Shown here: in pieces, positions 1 to 8,601 of the stretch
How the letters are laid out: every line of letters starts with the position of its first letter
How positions within the stretch are numbered: the first letter of the stretch is position 1
NCBI GenBank assembly: GCA_965261585.1
Contig: CBDHDN010000010.1
Span: 1-53,319 of the forward strand
Reading direction: 5' to 3'
Source: CBDHDN01 sp965261585
Lineage (GTDB): Bacteria; Pseudomonadota; Alphaproteobacteria; UBA6615
DNA length: 53,319 nucleotides
Program-made: the position numbers and the translations under genes
The notes under the pieces: model-generated
Seen by the model: the letters and a program-made list of their open reading frames with translations, nothing else
Told to the model about the DNA's origin: nothing
Databases searched by the model: none

Positions 1-2
1 AA

Positions 3-65
3 TCGGCGGACTGGCGCGCCGGACTGCGCCGCGCCGCCGCGCTGATGGCGCGGGTCTATGACTGA
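3..65 (+). CDS. C-terminal end of an upstream gene (partial)
   Basis: An open frame runs from the window edge to a TGA at 63-65 and encodes about 20 residues rich in Ala and Arg. The stop overlaps the start codon of the next gene (ATGACTGA), which suggests translational coupling in one operon with the glycosyltransferase at 58. Too little is present to name the product. Confidence 0.5.
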   Translation, partial: SADWRAGLRRAAALMARVYD

Positions 66-861
66 GGTCACCGCCGCCGCGCGCAACCGTCGTGACGCCG
101 GAGCCAGCCCGGCGCCCATCGTCCTGGCCGCCAAGCGCAATGCGTTCGCCCTGGTGATCCCGGTGATCAACGAGGGCGAGCGGATCCGCGGTCAGCTGCG
201 CTCGATCGACACGGCCGCCGCCGGCGTCGATATCGTCATCGCCGATGGCGGCTCGACCGATGGCTCGCTGGCGCCCGACTTTCTCGCCGAGGCCGGGGTC
301 CGCGCGGTGCTGACGAACGCCGGACGCGGCGGCCTGTCCGCCCAGCTGCGCCTCGCCTACGCGTGGTGCCTGGACCAGGGCTACGAGGGGATCGTCACCG
401 CCGACGGCAACGGCAAGGACGATATGGCGGCGATCCCGCGCTTCGTCGAGCGCCTGCGGGAGGGCTACGACCTCGTCCAGGGCTCGCGCTATCTGCCCGG
501 CGGCGCCGCCGTCAATACGCCGCTCGACCGGCATCTCGCGGGCCGGCTGATCCATGCGCCGCTGATCAGCCTGGCGGCGGGCAAGTGGTATACCGATACG
601 ACAAACGGCTTTCGGGCCTATTCGCGGCGCCTTCTGCAGGACCCGCGCATCGACCTCTTTCGCGACGTGTTCGAGCGCTACAGCCTGCTGTTCTACATGT
701 CGATCCGGGCGCCGCGGCTCGGCTACCGGATCGCCGAGATACCGGTCAGCCGGACCTATCCGCGGCGCGGTGCCACGCCGACGAAGATCGGCGGCTGGCG
801 CGGCAAGCTCGCCATGCTGGGCGAGCTGACGGCCGTGGTCGCCGGCCGCTTCAACCCGTAG
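58..861 (+). CDS. Family 2 glycosyltransferase (polyprenyl-phosphate sugar transferase type)
   Basis: This 267-residue protein has a GT-A fold. An N-terminal VIPVINEG strand is followed by the nucleotide-binding stretch IVIADGGSTDGS (about residues 60-71), a TADGNGKDD segment carrying the metal-binding acidic residues (about 120-128), and an LVQGSRYLPGG motif typical of DPM1/polyprenol-phosphate mannosyl- or glucosyltransferases. There is no C-terminal membrane domain, so it is probably a soluble or peripheral inner-face enzyme. The start ATG overlaps the stop of the preceding frame, implying operon expression. The donor and acceptor cannot be told from sequence. Confidence 0.85.
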   Translation: MTEVTAAARNRRDAGASPAPIVLAAKRNAFALVIPVINEGERIRGQLRSIDTAAAGVDIVIADGGSTDGSLAPDFLAEAGVRAVLTNAGRGGLSAQLRLAYAWCLDQGYEGIVTADGNGKDDMAAIPRFVERLREGYDLVQGSRYLPGGAAVNTPLDRHLAGRLIHAPLISLAAGKWYTDTTNGFRAYSRRLLQDPRIDLFRDVFERYSLLFYMSIRAPRLGYRIAEIPVSRTYPRRGATPTKIGGWRGKLAMLGELTAVVAGRFNP

Positions 862-875
862 GCCGGGCCGGTAGT

Positions 876-1021
876 CCACCGCTGTCCGGTTTGGCTTGCT
901 TCTCCCGGCGAAAAATCATTGTCAGGAGCAGACTCGAAAAACTCGAAACCCCGGCTCACGGCCGGGGATTCGGTTTGTTTTGGTTCTGGAACCACCTCGC
1001 TCCCAAACCGGACAGCAGTGG
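876..1021. repeat. Inverted-repeat bounded 146-bp unit (MITE-like or REP-like)
   Basis: The ends 876-894 and 1003-1021 are inverted copies of one another (18 of 19 bases match; core CCGCTGTCCGGTTTGG). Inside lies a strong hairpin around 953-966 with CCCCGGC/GCCGGGG arms. No coding frame is convincing here. The structure fits a short non-autonomous element or a large transcription-termination/REP structure downstream of the glycosyltransferase. No clear flanking target duplication is visible. Confidence 0.5.
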
Positions 1022-1364
1022 CCCGTAGCCTGGGCGCGTAGCTCGGATCCGTGGGCCGGGCGCCACGCCACCTCTGGTCGAATGCGGTCCGGGACATCGG
1101 TGTCGGTGGCGCTTACAGCACCAACATCTCCACAACCGCCGTCAACCAACGGAGGCTGCCCCAATAGGAGCCCAAGCAGCACACGCCGCCATCGCGTGGT
1201 GTCGGCGCCGCTTACAGCCGCGGCCGAGGCCGCCGCGTCGGCGTCGGGCAAGGCGGCCGGAACGCCCATTCCACGGTCGTTGGCACGCCTCTTGCTGCCG
1301 TCAGGTGGAGACCGGCCCGGTTGGACCTTCGCCGGTTCAACGCGAACAGAGGATTTCTGCCGAG

Positions 1365-1445
1365 ATGCGTCCGACTTTGACAATTTTCACCAGCACCCTG
1401 ATCGTCTGGTTTGCCCTGCTGGCCGGGATCGCCTCGCTCGGCTGA
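1365..1445 (+). CDS. Possible 26-residue single-span membrane peptide
   Basis: ATG at 1365 opens a 26-codon frame with a hydrophobic stretch (TLIVWFALLAGIASLG). A weak purine-rich site (AGAGGA) lies about 12 bases upstream. It sits in an otherwise gene-free stretch (1022-1453) next to the 3' end of the convergent reductase gene. Only hydrophobicity and position support it; it could be chance. Confidence 0.25.
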   Translation: MRPTLTIFTSTLIVWFALLAGIASLG

Positions 1446-1453
1446 CACGATCG

Positions 1454-2960
1454 CTAACGCGCGGCCGGCGACGCCGTATCCCGCACGATCGCCTCGGCCT
1501 CGATCTCGACCTCGTAATCGCCGACGAGCCGGGACACTTCGACGAGCGTGTTGGCCGGCCGAGTGTCGGCGAAATAGCGGCCGTGCACGCCGGCGACGGC
1601 CTCCCACCGGTCGGCGTCGCGCAGATAGACACGGGTGCGGACGATGTCGTCCCGCGTCCCGCCGAGCGCCGCCACGCCGGCAGCGATCTTGTCGAGGATG
1701 TAGACGGTCTGGCCCTGCAGGTCGCCCTGGCAGACCGGCGCACCCGCGCCGTGGGTCGCCGTCGTGCCGCTGACCATGATCCGATCGCCGACGCGCACGG
1801 CGCGGGCAAAGCCGCAGGCCGCCTCCCAGACGCTGCCGGTGTCGACGCGCCGGCGCCCGTTCCGCTCCACCGTCGGATAGGCCTTGGGCAGGCTGTCGAG
1901 GTGGTGGCTCAGATCGCCCGAGGCCGTCAGGAACGGCGGGCGGCGGTATTCGTCGCCGCAATCGCCCGGCAGGTCCCGCGCGTCGGCCAGCGCCGTGTCG
2001 ATCAGCGCATGGTCGGCGGCATCCAAGGCGAAGGCGAAGATCCGAACATTGTCGGCCCGATGCTCGCGCTCGCCGGGCCGCACGCCGACGATGATGGCGG
2101 CCACCGCCGGCTGCTCCAGGACCCAGCGGGTGGCGACGTTGGCGATCGAGACGCCGTGCTTGTCGGCGATCCGGGCGAGCGCGGCGAGCAACGCCTGCAG
2201 CACGTCCCAGCCGCCGATCGCGTCGACGAAGCGCCGGTACTTCTGTTTGCTCCAGTCGGCGATGTCGGCCGGCGCGGCCTGCCCGAGCCAGCGTTCGCTC
2301 AGGAAGCCGCCGCACAGTGTGCCATAGGCCAGCAGCCGGATGCCGTGGGCCTGGCAGAACGCCGTCATGGCGCCGGCGGCACGGCGGTCGAGCAGCGAGA
2401 ACGAGACCTGGTTCGTGAGGATCTCGCAGCCCTGACCGACCAGCACGCACAGATGGTCGGTGTTGAAATTGGTCAGGCCGAGATGGGCGATCACGCCCTC
2501 GTCCCGCAGCGCCGCCAGCTCGGCCATGGCGTCGAGATAGCCGGGGTGTTCATACATCCACCAGTGCAGCTGCAGCAGGTCGATCGTGTCGACGCCCAGG
2601 CGCTCGGCTGCCCGCGCGATGCCGGCACGCACGACCGCGGCCGTCATGTCGCCCGGCGGCGGGCACCACTTCGTAAACGCGACCGGGCGCCGGCCCGCCC
2701 GCGACCGCAACGTCGCCGGCGCGCGCCTTGGCCAGCAGCCGGCCGGCGATGACCTCGGCACTGCCATAGTGATCGGCCATGTCGAACGTATCGAAGCCCG
2801 CCTCGGCATAGGCGGCGAGCGCCGTGGCGGCTGCCTCCGGATCGAGCGTCCTGCCGTCGCGCTCCATGTCCGCGACCTGCCACAGGCCGGTGACGATGCG
2901 GCTGATCGCCAGGTCCGGCGCGAGCTCTAGCCGCTCCGGTCGCAGTCGTGCCTGAGCCAT
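1454..2960 (-). pseudogene. Aldo/keto reductase fused to a RidA/YjgF domain, frameshifted
   Basis: The start at 2960 has a good ribosome site (GAGGGAGG). The first ~90 residues show an AKR N-terminus (TGLWQVADM, FDTFDMADHYGSAE with the catalytic Asp and Tyr). Near position 2700 the reading frame shifts by one base. The second frame carries the rest of the barrel (VAFTKWCPPPG, DTIDLLQLHWW with the family His, LTNFNTDHL, TRWVLEQP, IIVGVR) and then a ~130-residue C-terminal RidA-like domain (ISGTTATHGAG, VVRTRVYLRDADRW-type motif). The two domains together need about 502 codons, which matches one extra base in an otherwise open gene. AKR-RidA fusions occur elsewhere. A sequencing error is an equally good explanation for the shift. 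Confidence 0.8.
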
Positions 2961-3071
2961 CGATGTACCCTCCCTCGCCTATTCTGCTGAACGGCGGGGC
3001 CTCGTGCCACCCTACATCGCGGCCCGCTGTGCCAGACTGGCCGCCGGGCATGCCTTATTGGGAGATCATTC

Positions 3072-4025
3072 GTGATGCGAATGCTGATCCGAGCGCTGCT
3101 CGGCATCGTGCTCGCGGTCGCCGTGCTTGTCGGCGCTGCCGTGGCTTGGCTGTCGCTGCGCGACCCGCTGGCGGCGTTGCCGGTCGGCACGCAAGGCGCC
3201 GCGCTCGTCGAACGACAGCTCGAGTATGCCGATGGCCGGCAGCTGCACCGCGTGGTGCTGCGAGAGCCCACGCTGGGACGCATCGCCCTGGTCGTCAGCC
3301 TGCCCGAGCCGCTGGCAGCGCGGCCGCTGGCGGCGCGCCGGTTGCCGGTCATCGTGCTGCTCGGTGGCGTGAAGACCGGCGCCGATGCCGTTCGCCTGCT
3401 GCCGTCGCCCGGCGCCAACGCGGTCGTCGGCTATGAGTGGCCGGTCGGCCGCGACGTGCCAGACGGCGCGGCCGTGAGCCCCCAGGCCTACACGCTCTAT
3501 CGGCAGGTGCTGTCGGTGCCGGGCCAGGTCGTCGCCGCGATCGACTGGGTCGCGGAGCAGCCGTGGGCCGATGGCGAGCGGATCAGCCTGCTCGGCGTCT
3601 CGCTGGGCGCGCTGGCGGTGCCGGCGATCCACCGGCTGGCCCAGGAGACCGGCCGGCCGATCGGCTGGACCGTCATCGCCTATGGCGGCGCGCCGCTGGG
3701 CGCGCTCTTGGCCGCCGACCGCCAGCTGATCCCCGCCGGCGTGCGGCCGGTCGCGGCGCCGCTCGCCGGCCTCGTGCTGCGCCCGCTCGAGCCGGCCGAG
3801 CACCTGCCGCACCTCACCGGCCGCTTTCTGGCGATCGGCGCCCGCGACGAGGACCGGATCCCCGAGGCCGCCGCCGCCCGCCTGCGCGCCCTGATCCCCG
3901 AGCCGAAGACCATCGCGCTCGTCGACGGCGGCCACATCCGCACGAGCCAGACACAGACACTTGTGGAAACGGTGCGGATCACGAACGCCTGGCTCGTCGG
4001 GCAGGGCGCGATCAACCCGCCTTAG
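3072..4025 (+). CDS. Membrane-anchored alpha/beta hydrolase
   Basis: The protein has 317 residues. An N-terminal hydrophobic segment (about residues 5-28) is a signal anchor, so the enzyme domain should face the periplasm. The nucleophile elbow is GVSLGA (about residues 178-183). A late Asp (GARDEDR) and a final His (VDGGHIRTS) can complete the Ser-Asp-His triad. The gene is divergent from the reductase at 2960 and convergent with mlaC. The substrate is unknown. The start was chosen because MMRML begins the hydrophobic leader. Confidence 0.7.
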   Translation: MMRMLIRALLGIVLAVAVLVGAAVAWLSLRDPLAALPVGTQGAALVERQLEYADGRQLHRVVLREPTLGRIALVVSLPEPLAARPLAARRLPVIVLLGGVKTGADAVRLLPSPGANAVVGYEWPVGRDVPDGAAVSPQAYTLYRQVLSVPGQVVAAIDWVAEQPWADGERISLLGVSLGALAVPAIHRLAQETGRPIGWTVIAYGGAPLGALLAADRQLIPAGVRPVAAPLAGLVLRPLEPAEHLPHLTGRFLAIGARDEDRIPEAAAARLRALIPEPKTIALVDGGHIRTSQTQTLVETVRITNAWLVGQGAINPP

Positions 4026-4045
4026 GTAGCGCCGCCGGCGCGGCC

Positions 4046-4696
4046 TCAGTTCTGCGCGGCGGCCAGGGCGGCGGCGCGGCGGTCGCGCAGGATGGCCAGG
4101 AGGCCCTCGACCTCGCCGTTGTTGGCGCGGATGACGGACGCGAACTCGTCGCGCTGGGTCGTGGCCATGCTGATCCCTTCGACGAGCACGTCGGCGATCT
4201 TGTAGACGTCGCCCTGGTTGGCGGCTCGCCAGACAACCCTTATCGGCTTGCCCGTGCCGGGGTCGGCGAGGCCTCGCACAAGGACCGCGTTCTCGCCGGG
4301 GCGGGCGCCCTTCGCGGCAAAGGCCTGGGTAACCTCGATGCCGGCGCCCTGGTAGCGCGAGAACGGCCCGGTCCAGGTGGCGACGAGCATGTCCTGGTAG
4401 AGCTGCTTGTATTCTTCGCGCTGCGCCGGCGTGGCGCGCCGCCAATAGCGGCCGAGCATGAACCGGGCGATGCCGTCGACGGCGAAGTTCTCGTTCATCA
4501 GGCGGCGGAACTCGCCTTCGCGCTCGGCGCGCGTCAGCGACGGGTCGGTCAGCTTCTCGATCGCTTCGTCGGCCAGCCGCTGAACGAACGCCGTCGCTTC
4601 GCCGACGTAATCCTGGGCGCGCACGGCCGGCGGCGCCAAGCCGATCAGCATGATCAGCGCCAAGCCGCCGACCGTCTGGACCAATCGCATCGACAT
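4046..4696 (-). CDS. mlaC: MlaC-type periplasmic phospholipid-binding protein
   Basis: About 216 residues with a cleavable signal peptide ending near AVRAQD. The mature part matches the MlaC/Ttg2D family: LTRAEREGEFRRLMNENFAVD, IARFMLGRYWRRATPAQRE and a YQDMLVATW-type segment followed by a beta-rich C-terminal half. In the Mla system this protein ferries phospholipids between the outer membrane MlaA complex and the inner membrane MlaFEDB ABC transporter. The other mla genes are not in the window. The start at 4696 is preferred over 4717 because a GGAGGTGAGG ribosome site lies just upstream of it. Confidence 0.85.
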   Translation of the reverse strand: MSMRLVQTVGGLALIMLIGLAPPAVRAQDYVGEATAFVQRLADEAIEKLTDPSLTRAEREGEFRRLMNENFAVDGIARFMLGRYWRRATPAQREEYKQLYQDMLVATWTGPFSRYQGAGIEVTQAFAAKGARPGENAVLVRGLADPGTGKPIRVVWRAANQGDVYKIADVLVEGISMATTQRDEFASVIRANNGEVEGLLAILRDRRAAALAAAQN

Positions 4697-4787
4697 GAGC
4701 CTCACCTCCGACGCCACACCGGTTTTGGATCAATGCCGATATCGTCCGGCAGGTGCGGCGGCACAGTCAACCGATATGCTTCAGTTT

Positions 4788-6189
4788 GTCGGTAACACGC
4801 GATATGTCCGGTTTATGTACCAGATGATCTGTCCGGTTTTAGAACGCCTCCAAGCCATGGAGGGAGGCGATGCGTCGGACGGAGCAGGTACAGGGACTGA
4901 GATTGATGAAGTTCGAGGAGGTTTACGGGCGCACCCATCGGGGTGGCTTGAGCCAGGCGGAGGCGGCGGAGGTTCTGGGTGTCTCGGAGCGCACCTTCCG
5001 GCGCTGGCGCGACCGCTACGAGGCGGAGGGAGCCGACGGTCTCTACGACCGCCGCCTGGGCCGCCTCTCGGCGCGGCGCGCGCCGGTGGACGAGGTGGCG
5101 CGGGTGCTGGAGTTGTTCGACACCCGCTACTGGGACTTCACGGCCAAGCACTTCCACGAGAAGCTGGTGGCCGATCACGGCTTCAAGCGCAGCTACAACT
5201 GGCTGCGGCTGAGCTTGCAAGCCCATGGGCGCAGGCGCGCGGCGCCCAGGCGTGGGGCGCACCGGCGCAAGCGGCCGCGCCGTGCCCTGCCCGGCATGAT
5301 GTTGCACCAGGACGGCTCGAGCCACGAGTGGGTCCCCGGTCGATGGTGGGACCTGATCGTCACCATGGACGATGCGACCAGCGATATCTACTCGGCCTTC
5401 TTCGTCGCCGAAGAGGGCACCATGTCGAGCTTCCAGGGAGTGTCCGAGGCGATCCGGGCCAAGGGCCTGTTCTGCTCGCTCTACGCCGACCGCGCCAGCC
5501 ACTACTGGAACACGCCCGAGGCCGGCGGCAAGGTGGACAAGGACACCCCGACCCAGGTCGGCCGCGCCCTGGCGCAGCTCGGCATCGAGTTGATCCCGGC
5601 CTACTCGCCCGAGGCAAGGGGGCGCTCGGAGCGCATGTTCGGCACCTTGCAGAAGCGCCTGCCCCAGGAACTCAGGCTCGCCGGCATCACCGACATGGTC
5701 GAGGCCAACCGCTTCCTCAAGGAGGTCTTCCTGCCACAACACAACGCCCGCTTCGCGACCCCGGCCGAGGACCAGGGCACCGCCTTCGTCCCCTTCACCG
5801 GCGCGCTCGACGACATCCTGTGCATCCACGAGGAACGCACCGTCTCAAACGACAACACGGTGCGCTACAAGCGCCTGGCACTTCAGATCCCCGCCGGCCG
5901 CCACCGCCGCCATTACGTCAAGGCCAGGGTCCGCGTCCACGAATACCCCGACGGCACAATGGCCGTCTTCCATGGACCGCGATGTCTGGCGCGATACCAC
6001 GCCGATGGCCAACCGATCGACAGCCAAACCCGCGAGGCCGCGTGACCCGCTTCGACGCGACCGACCGGCGCCCTGTGGACAAGTGGACAGCCGCTCCGCG
6101 ACCGACCACTTCCCCACAGGGCCAGAAACCGCAACAGAAGTGGTCAACTCATATGGTACATAAACCGGTCAACTCAGAATGTTCTCGAC
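4788..6189 (+). mobile_element. IS1202/ISNCY-type insertion sequence with an 18-bp target duplication
   Basis: A 1402-bp element whose ends begin GTCG and finish CGAC. Both subterminal regions carry the same 15-bp motif CCGGTTTATGTACCA (4808-4822, inverted at 6154-6168). The flanks are a perfect 18-bp direct repeat, ACCGATATGCTTCAGTTT, at 4770-4787 and 6190-6207. Long duplications are known for some IS1202-type elements. It sits between mlaC and the MFS gene and breaks no recognisable reading frame. Confidence 0.85.
4870..6045 (+). CDS. IS1202/ISNCY-family transposase
   Basis: 391 residues. An N-terminal helix-turn-helix (LSQAEAAEVLGVSERTFRRW, about residues 27-46) is followed by an rve-type DDE core. 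The first Asp is in MMLHQDGSSHEW, the second in YADRASHYW, and the Glu lies after IPAYSPEARGRSER. The C-terminal ~60 residues are basic. The length is normal for the family and no frameshift is seen, so the element may still be active. Confidence 0.9.
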   Translation: MRRTEQVQGLRLMKFEEVYGRTHRGGLSQAEAAEVLGVSERTFRRWRDRYEAEGADGLYDRRLGRLSARRAPVDEVARVLELFDTRYWDFTAKHFHEKLVADHGFKRSYNWLRLSLQAHGRRRAAPRRGAHRRKRPRRALPGMMLHQDGSSHEWVPGRWWDLIVTMDDATSDIYSAFFVAEEGTMSSFQGVSEAIRAKGLFCSLYADRASHYWNTPEAGGKVDKDTPTQVGRALAQLGIELIPAYSPEARGRSERMFGTLQKRLPQELRLAGITDMVEANRFLKEVFLPQHNARFATPAEDQGTAFVPFTGALDDILCIHEERTVSNDNTVRYKRLALQIPAGRHRRHYVKARVRVHEYPDGTMAVFHGPRCLARYHADGQPIDSQTREAA

Positions 6190-6430
6190 ACCGATATGCT
6201 TCAGTTTCGTTCTCACATCGGCGAGATCGCTGCGCACCATCCGTGCGCCTACACCAAATGCGGCAAGCCAGGGGCGAGCCGCCGGTCATCCGCGGCGCCG
6301 TGCCCGACCCCATGCGCCGGCGGCAAAAACCGCCTGACCGGGTCTTTCGCTTGTGCGCGCGGCAAATGCGGCTAACAAGGCACTTGCGTGCTGCTGGTCC
6401 GGCGTGCGCATGGCGGAAGGGAACCGGTTC

Positions 6431-7714
6431 ATGGCAGAGGCCGCCCAGGTGCGCCCGGCGGCGGCGCGACGCAACGTGCCCAGCATCGTTGGCTGGTGCC
6501 TCTACGACTGGGCCAACTCGGCCTTCAACACGGTCATCGGCACGTTCGTGTTCGCCGTCTATTTCGCGCGCGGGATCTTCGGCGATGAGATCGAGGGCAG
6601 CGCCCTGTGGGCCCTGACGATCGGCCTGTCGGGCCTCGCCGTCGCCGTGTTGAGCCCAGTGCTGGGCGCCATCGCCGACCGCCGCGGCCGGCGCAAGCCC
6701 TGGGTCGCCCTGTTCGTCGCGATTACCGCCATGGCGACGGCGGGGTTGTGGTTCGCCGAACCCGACCGCGCGTTCGTCGCCTACGCGCTGATCCTCGTGG
6801 CCATCGCCAGCATCGCCTTCGAGCTGGCCAATGTCTTCTACAACGCGATGCTGCCCGTGGTCGCGCCGCCGGGCTACGCCGGCCGCGTCTCTGGCTGGGG
6901 CTGGGGCTTGGGCTATCTGGGCGGGCTCGCCTGCCTGGTGGTCGCGCTCGTCGCGCTGGTCCAGCCGGACGTGCCCTGGTTCGGCATCGGCACGGAGAAC
7001 GCGGCGAACATCCGGGCGACGGCCGTGCTCGTCGCCATCTGGTTCGTCGTCTTCGCGATCCCGCTGTTCGTGATGACGCGCGACACCCCGCCCACCGCGG
7101 TGGGGTTCGGGCAGGCCGTCCGCGACGGCCTGCGCCAGCTGCGCCAGACGTTCGCCGACGTGCGCCGCTGCGGCCAGATCGTCCGCTTCCTGATCGCCAG
7201 CGCGCTCTATCGCGACGGCCTGGCGACGCTGTTCGCGGTCGGCGGGCTGTACGCCGCCGGCACGTTCGGCATGTCGTTCGAGCAGATCCTGGTGTTCGCC
7301 ATCGGCCTCAACGTGACGGCCGGCCTGGGCGCCGGCCTGTTCAGCTTTGTCGACGACGCCGTCGGCTCACGCACGACGATCCTCGTGGGTCTCGCCGGAC
7401 TGCTCGCCCTCGGCATCCCGGTGCTGGTCGTTGCGGACGCCAACTGGTTCATCGGCCTCGCCCTGGGCCTGGGCCTGTTCGTCGGACCGGTACAGGCGGC
7501 GAGCCGGACGCTGATGGCGCGTCTGGCGCCGCCGGACATGGCAACCGAGATGTTCGGCCTCTACGCCCTGACCGGCAAATCGGTCGCGTTCCTGGGGCCG
7601 ATCACCTTTGCCGTGCTGACCGATGTGTTCGACAGTCAGCGCGCCGGCATGGCCAGCATCATCGTCTTCCTCGCCGTCGGCGGGGCCATCCTACTGACCG
7701 TCAGGGCACGTTGA
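6431..7714 (+). CDS. MFS transporter of the Atg22-like (vacuole effluxer) group
   Basis: 427 residues with about 12 hydrophobic spans. The N-terminal motif WCLYDWANSAFNTV is diagnostic of the Atg22-like MFS subfamily. The loop between helices 2 and 3 is ADRRGRRKPW, the classical MFS motif A. Bacterial members are poorly characterised. The start at 6431 is favoured by GGAAGGGA eight bases upstream. It lies directly upstream of the arsenic genes but has no arsenic-specific feature, and a hairpin separates it from arsR. Confidence 0.8.
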   Translation: MAEAAQVRPAAARRNVPSIVGWCLYDWANSAFNTVIGTFVFAVYFARGIFGDEIEGSALWALTIGLSGLAVAVLSPVLGAIADRRGRRKPWVALFVAITAMATAGLWFAEPDRAFVAYALILVAIASIAFELANVFYNAMLPVVAPPGYAGRVSGWGWGLGYLGGLACLVVALVALVQPDVPWFGIGTENAANIRATAVLVAIWFVVFAIPLFVMTRDTPPTAVGFGQAVRDGLRQLRQTFADVRRCGQIVRFLIASALYRDGLATLFAVGGLYAAGTFGMSFEQILVFAIGLNVTAGLGAGLFSFVDDAVGSRTTILVGLAGLLALGIPVLVVADANWFIGLALGLGLFVGPVQAASRTLMARLAPPDMATEMFGLYALTGKSVAFLGPITFAVLTDVFDSQRAGMASIIVFLAVGGAILLTVRAR

Positions 7715-7736
7715 GTCGATACGAAAACCGGACCAG

Positions 7737-7759
7737 CCCGGAAACCGGACGAGTCCGGG
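7737..7759 (+). terminator. Hairpin between the MFS gene and arsR
   Basis: CCCGGA and TCCGGG arms enclose an 11-base loop just after the MFS stop codon. There is no T-run, so an intrinsic terminator is only possible. It would insulate arsR from read-through. Confidence 0.3.
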
Positions 7760-7782
7760 TTGACGGCTGCTCTATATTTTGA

Positions 7783-7796
7783 TAGTTATGTAACTA
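7783..7796 (+). promoter_or_regulatory. Candidate ArsR operator overlapping the arsR start codon
   Basis: TAGTTATGTAACTA is a perfect palindrome (6-2-6) whose last base is the A of the arsR start codon at 7796. A wider imperfect dyad (TTTGATA ... TATCAAA, about 7778-7809) surrounds it. The local AT content is far above the surroundings. A TTGACG hexamer at 7760-7765 lies 17 bases upstream of the palindrome. The layout fits autorepression by the encoded ArsR. Confidence 0.55.
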
Positions 7797-8158
7797 TGGA
7801 ATTATCAAACGCGATTGGCGCCCTCGGCGCACTGGCGCAGCAGACGCGGCTCGCGGTGTTTCGGCTGCTCGTGCGCGCGGGGCCGGACGGCGTCGCCGCC
7901 GGTACGATCGCGTCACGCATCGGCGTCGAGCCGGCGACGCTGTCGTTTCACCTGAAGGAGTTGGTCGCGGCCGGCCTGCTGACGGCGCGGCGCGAGAGCC
8001 GCCAGATCTTCTATGCCGCCGACTATGACGGCGTGCGCGCCCTGCTCGCCTATCTGACCGAGGATTGCTGCCAGGGGCGGCCTGAGTTCTGTGCGACGCC
8101 ACCGACGGTGACGGCGGCACGAGCGGGGCCGCCGGAACAAAGTAGGAGGGAAGTATGA
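7796..8158 (+). CDS. arsR: ArsR-family arsenic-responsive repressor
   Basis: 120 residues starting MELSNAIGALGALAQQTRLAVFRLL. The winged HTH recognition region is IASRIGVEPATLSFHLKEL (about residues 40-58), and a basic wing follows (GLLTARRESRQIFY). The C-terminal cysteines in DCCQGRPEFC match the As(III)-binding CCxGxPExC arrangement of one ArsR subgroup. No Shine-Dalgarno sequence precedes ATG 7796, so the message may be leaderless. The stop overlaps the arsI start (ATGA), indicating translational coupling. Confidence 0.85.
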   Translation: MELSNAIGALGALAQQTRLAVFRLLVRAGPDGVAAGTIASRIGVEPATLSFHLKELVAAGLLTARRESRQIFYAADYDGVRALLAYLTEDCCQGRPEFCATPPTVTAARAGPPEQSRREV

Positions 8159-8583
8159 CGAAGCGCCTGCACGTCCATCTGAGCGTCGCCGATCTGGCCC
8201 AATCCGTGCGCTACTACGAGCGCCTGTTGGGCGCCGCGCCCAGTGTCCGCAAGCCCGATTACGCCAAGTGGCTGCTCGACGAGCCGCCGGTCAATCTGGC
8301 CCTGTCGGCGCGCGGGCGAACGCCCGGGATCGACCATCTCGGCATCCAGGTGGACGACCAGGCGGCCGTGACGGGAACGGCCGAGCGCCTGCGCGCGCTC
8401 GACGGCGCCGTCAAGGAACAGGCGGCCGCAGGCTGCTGCTATGCCGTGTCGGACAAGACCTGGTCGACGGATCCGCAGGGTGTGACTTGGGAGATCTTCC
8501 ATACGACCGGCGCGATCGCCACGTACGGCGTCGACAAGCGCCCTGGCGAGGGGCCGCCGGCCAGCGACGCGGGCTGCTGCTGA
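8155..8583 (+). CDS. arsI: ArsI-type C-As lyase (vicinal oxygen chelate dioxygenase)
   Basis: 142 residues of a VOC/glyoxalase fold. Likely Fe(II) ligands are the His of HVHLSV (about 6-8), His61 in IDHLGIQV and Glu113 in VTWEIFH. The vicinal Cys pair C94-C95 in AAGCCYAV corresponds to the MAs(III)-binding pair of ArsI. ArsI cleaves the C-As bond of trivalent methylarsenicals and aromatic arsenicals to As(III). A second Cys pair ends the protein (DAGCC). Cadmium-induced CadI-like proteins belong to the same family, but the arsR and aquaporin neighbours favour ArsI. Confidence 0.85.
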   Translation: MTKRLHVHLSVADLAQSVRYYERLLGAAPSVRKPDYAKWLLDEPPVNLALSARGRTPGIDHLGIQVDDQAAVTGTAERLRALDGAVKEQAAAGCCYAVSDKTWSTDPQGVTWEIFHTTGAIATYGVDKRPGEGPPASDAGCC

Positions 8584-8601
8584 GAGCCGGGACCGGCCCC
8601 C

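Noticed and set aside
896..2752. Long open frame on the plus strand opposite the reductase-RidA gene
   Set aside because: It is the GC-rich shadow of the minus-strand gene; the translation is Arg/Pro/Asp-rich with no motifs, while the opposite strand has clear AKR and RidA motifs.
3066..4733. Long minus-strand open frame across the hydrolase and mlaC region
   Set aside because: It runs antisense to the hydrolase and out of frame with mlaC; only those two show family motifs.
6431..7714. The MFS gene as arsJ
   Set aside because: It has the Atg22-like signature and no linked GAPDH-like gene, and a hairpin separates it from arsR.
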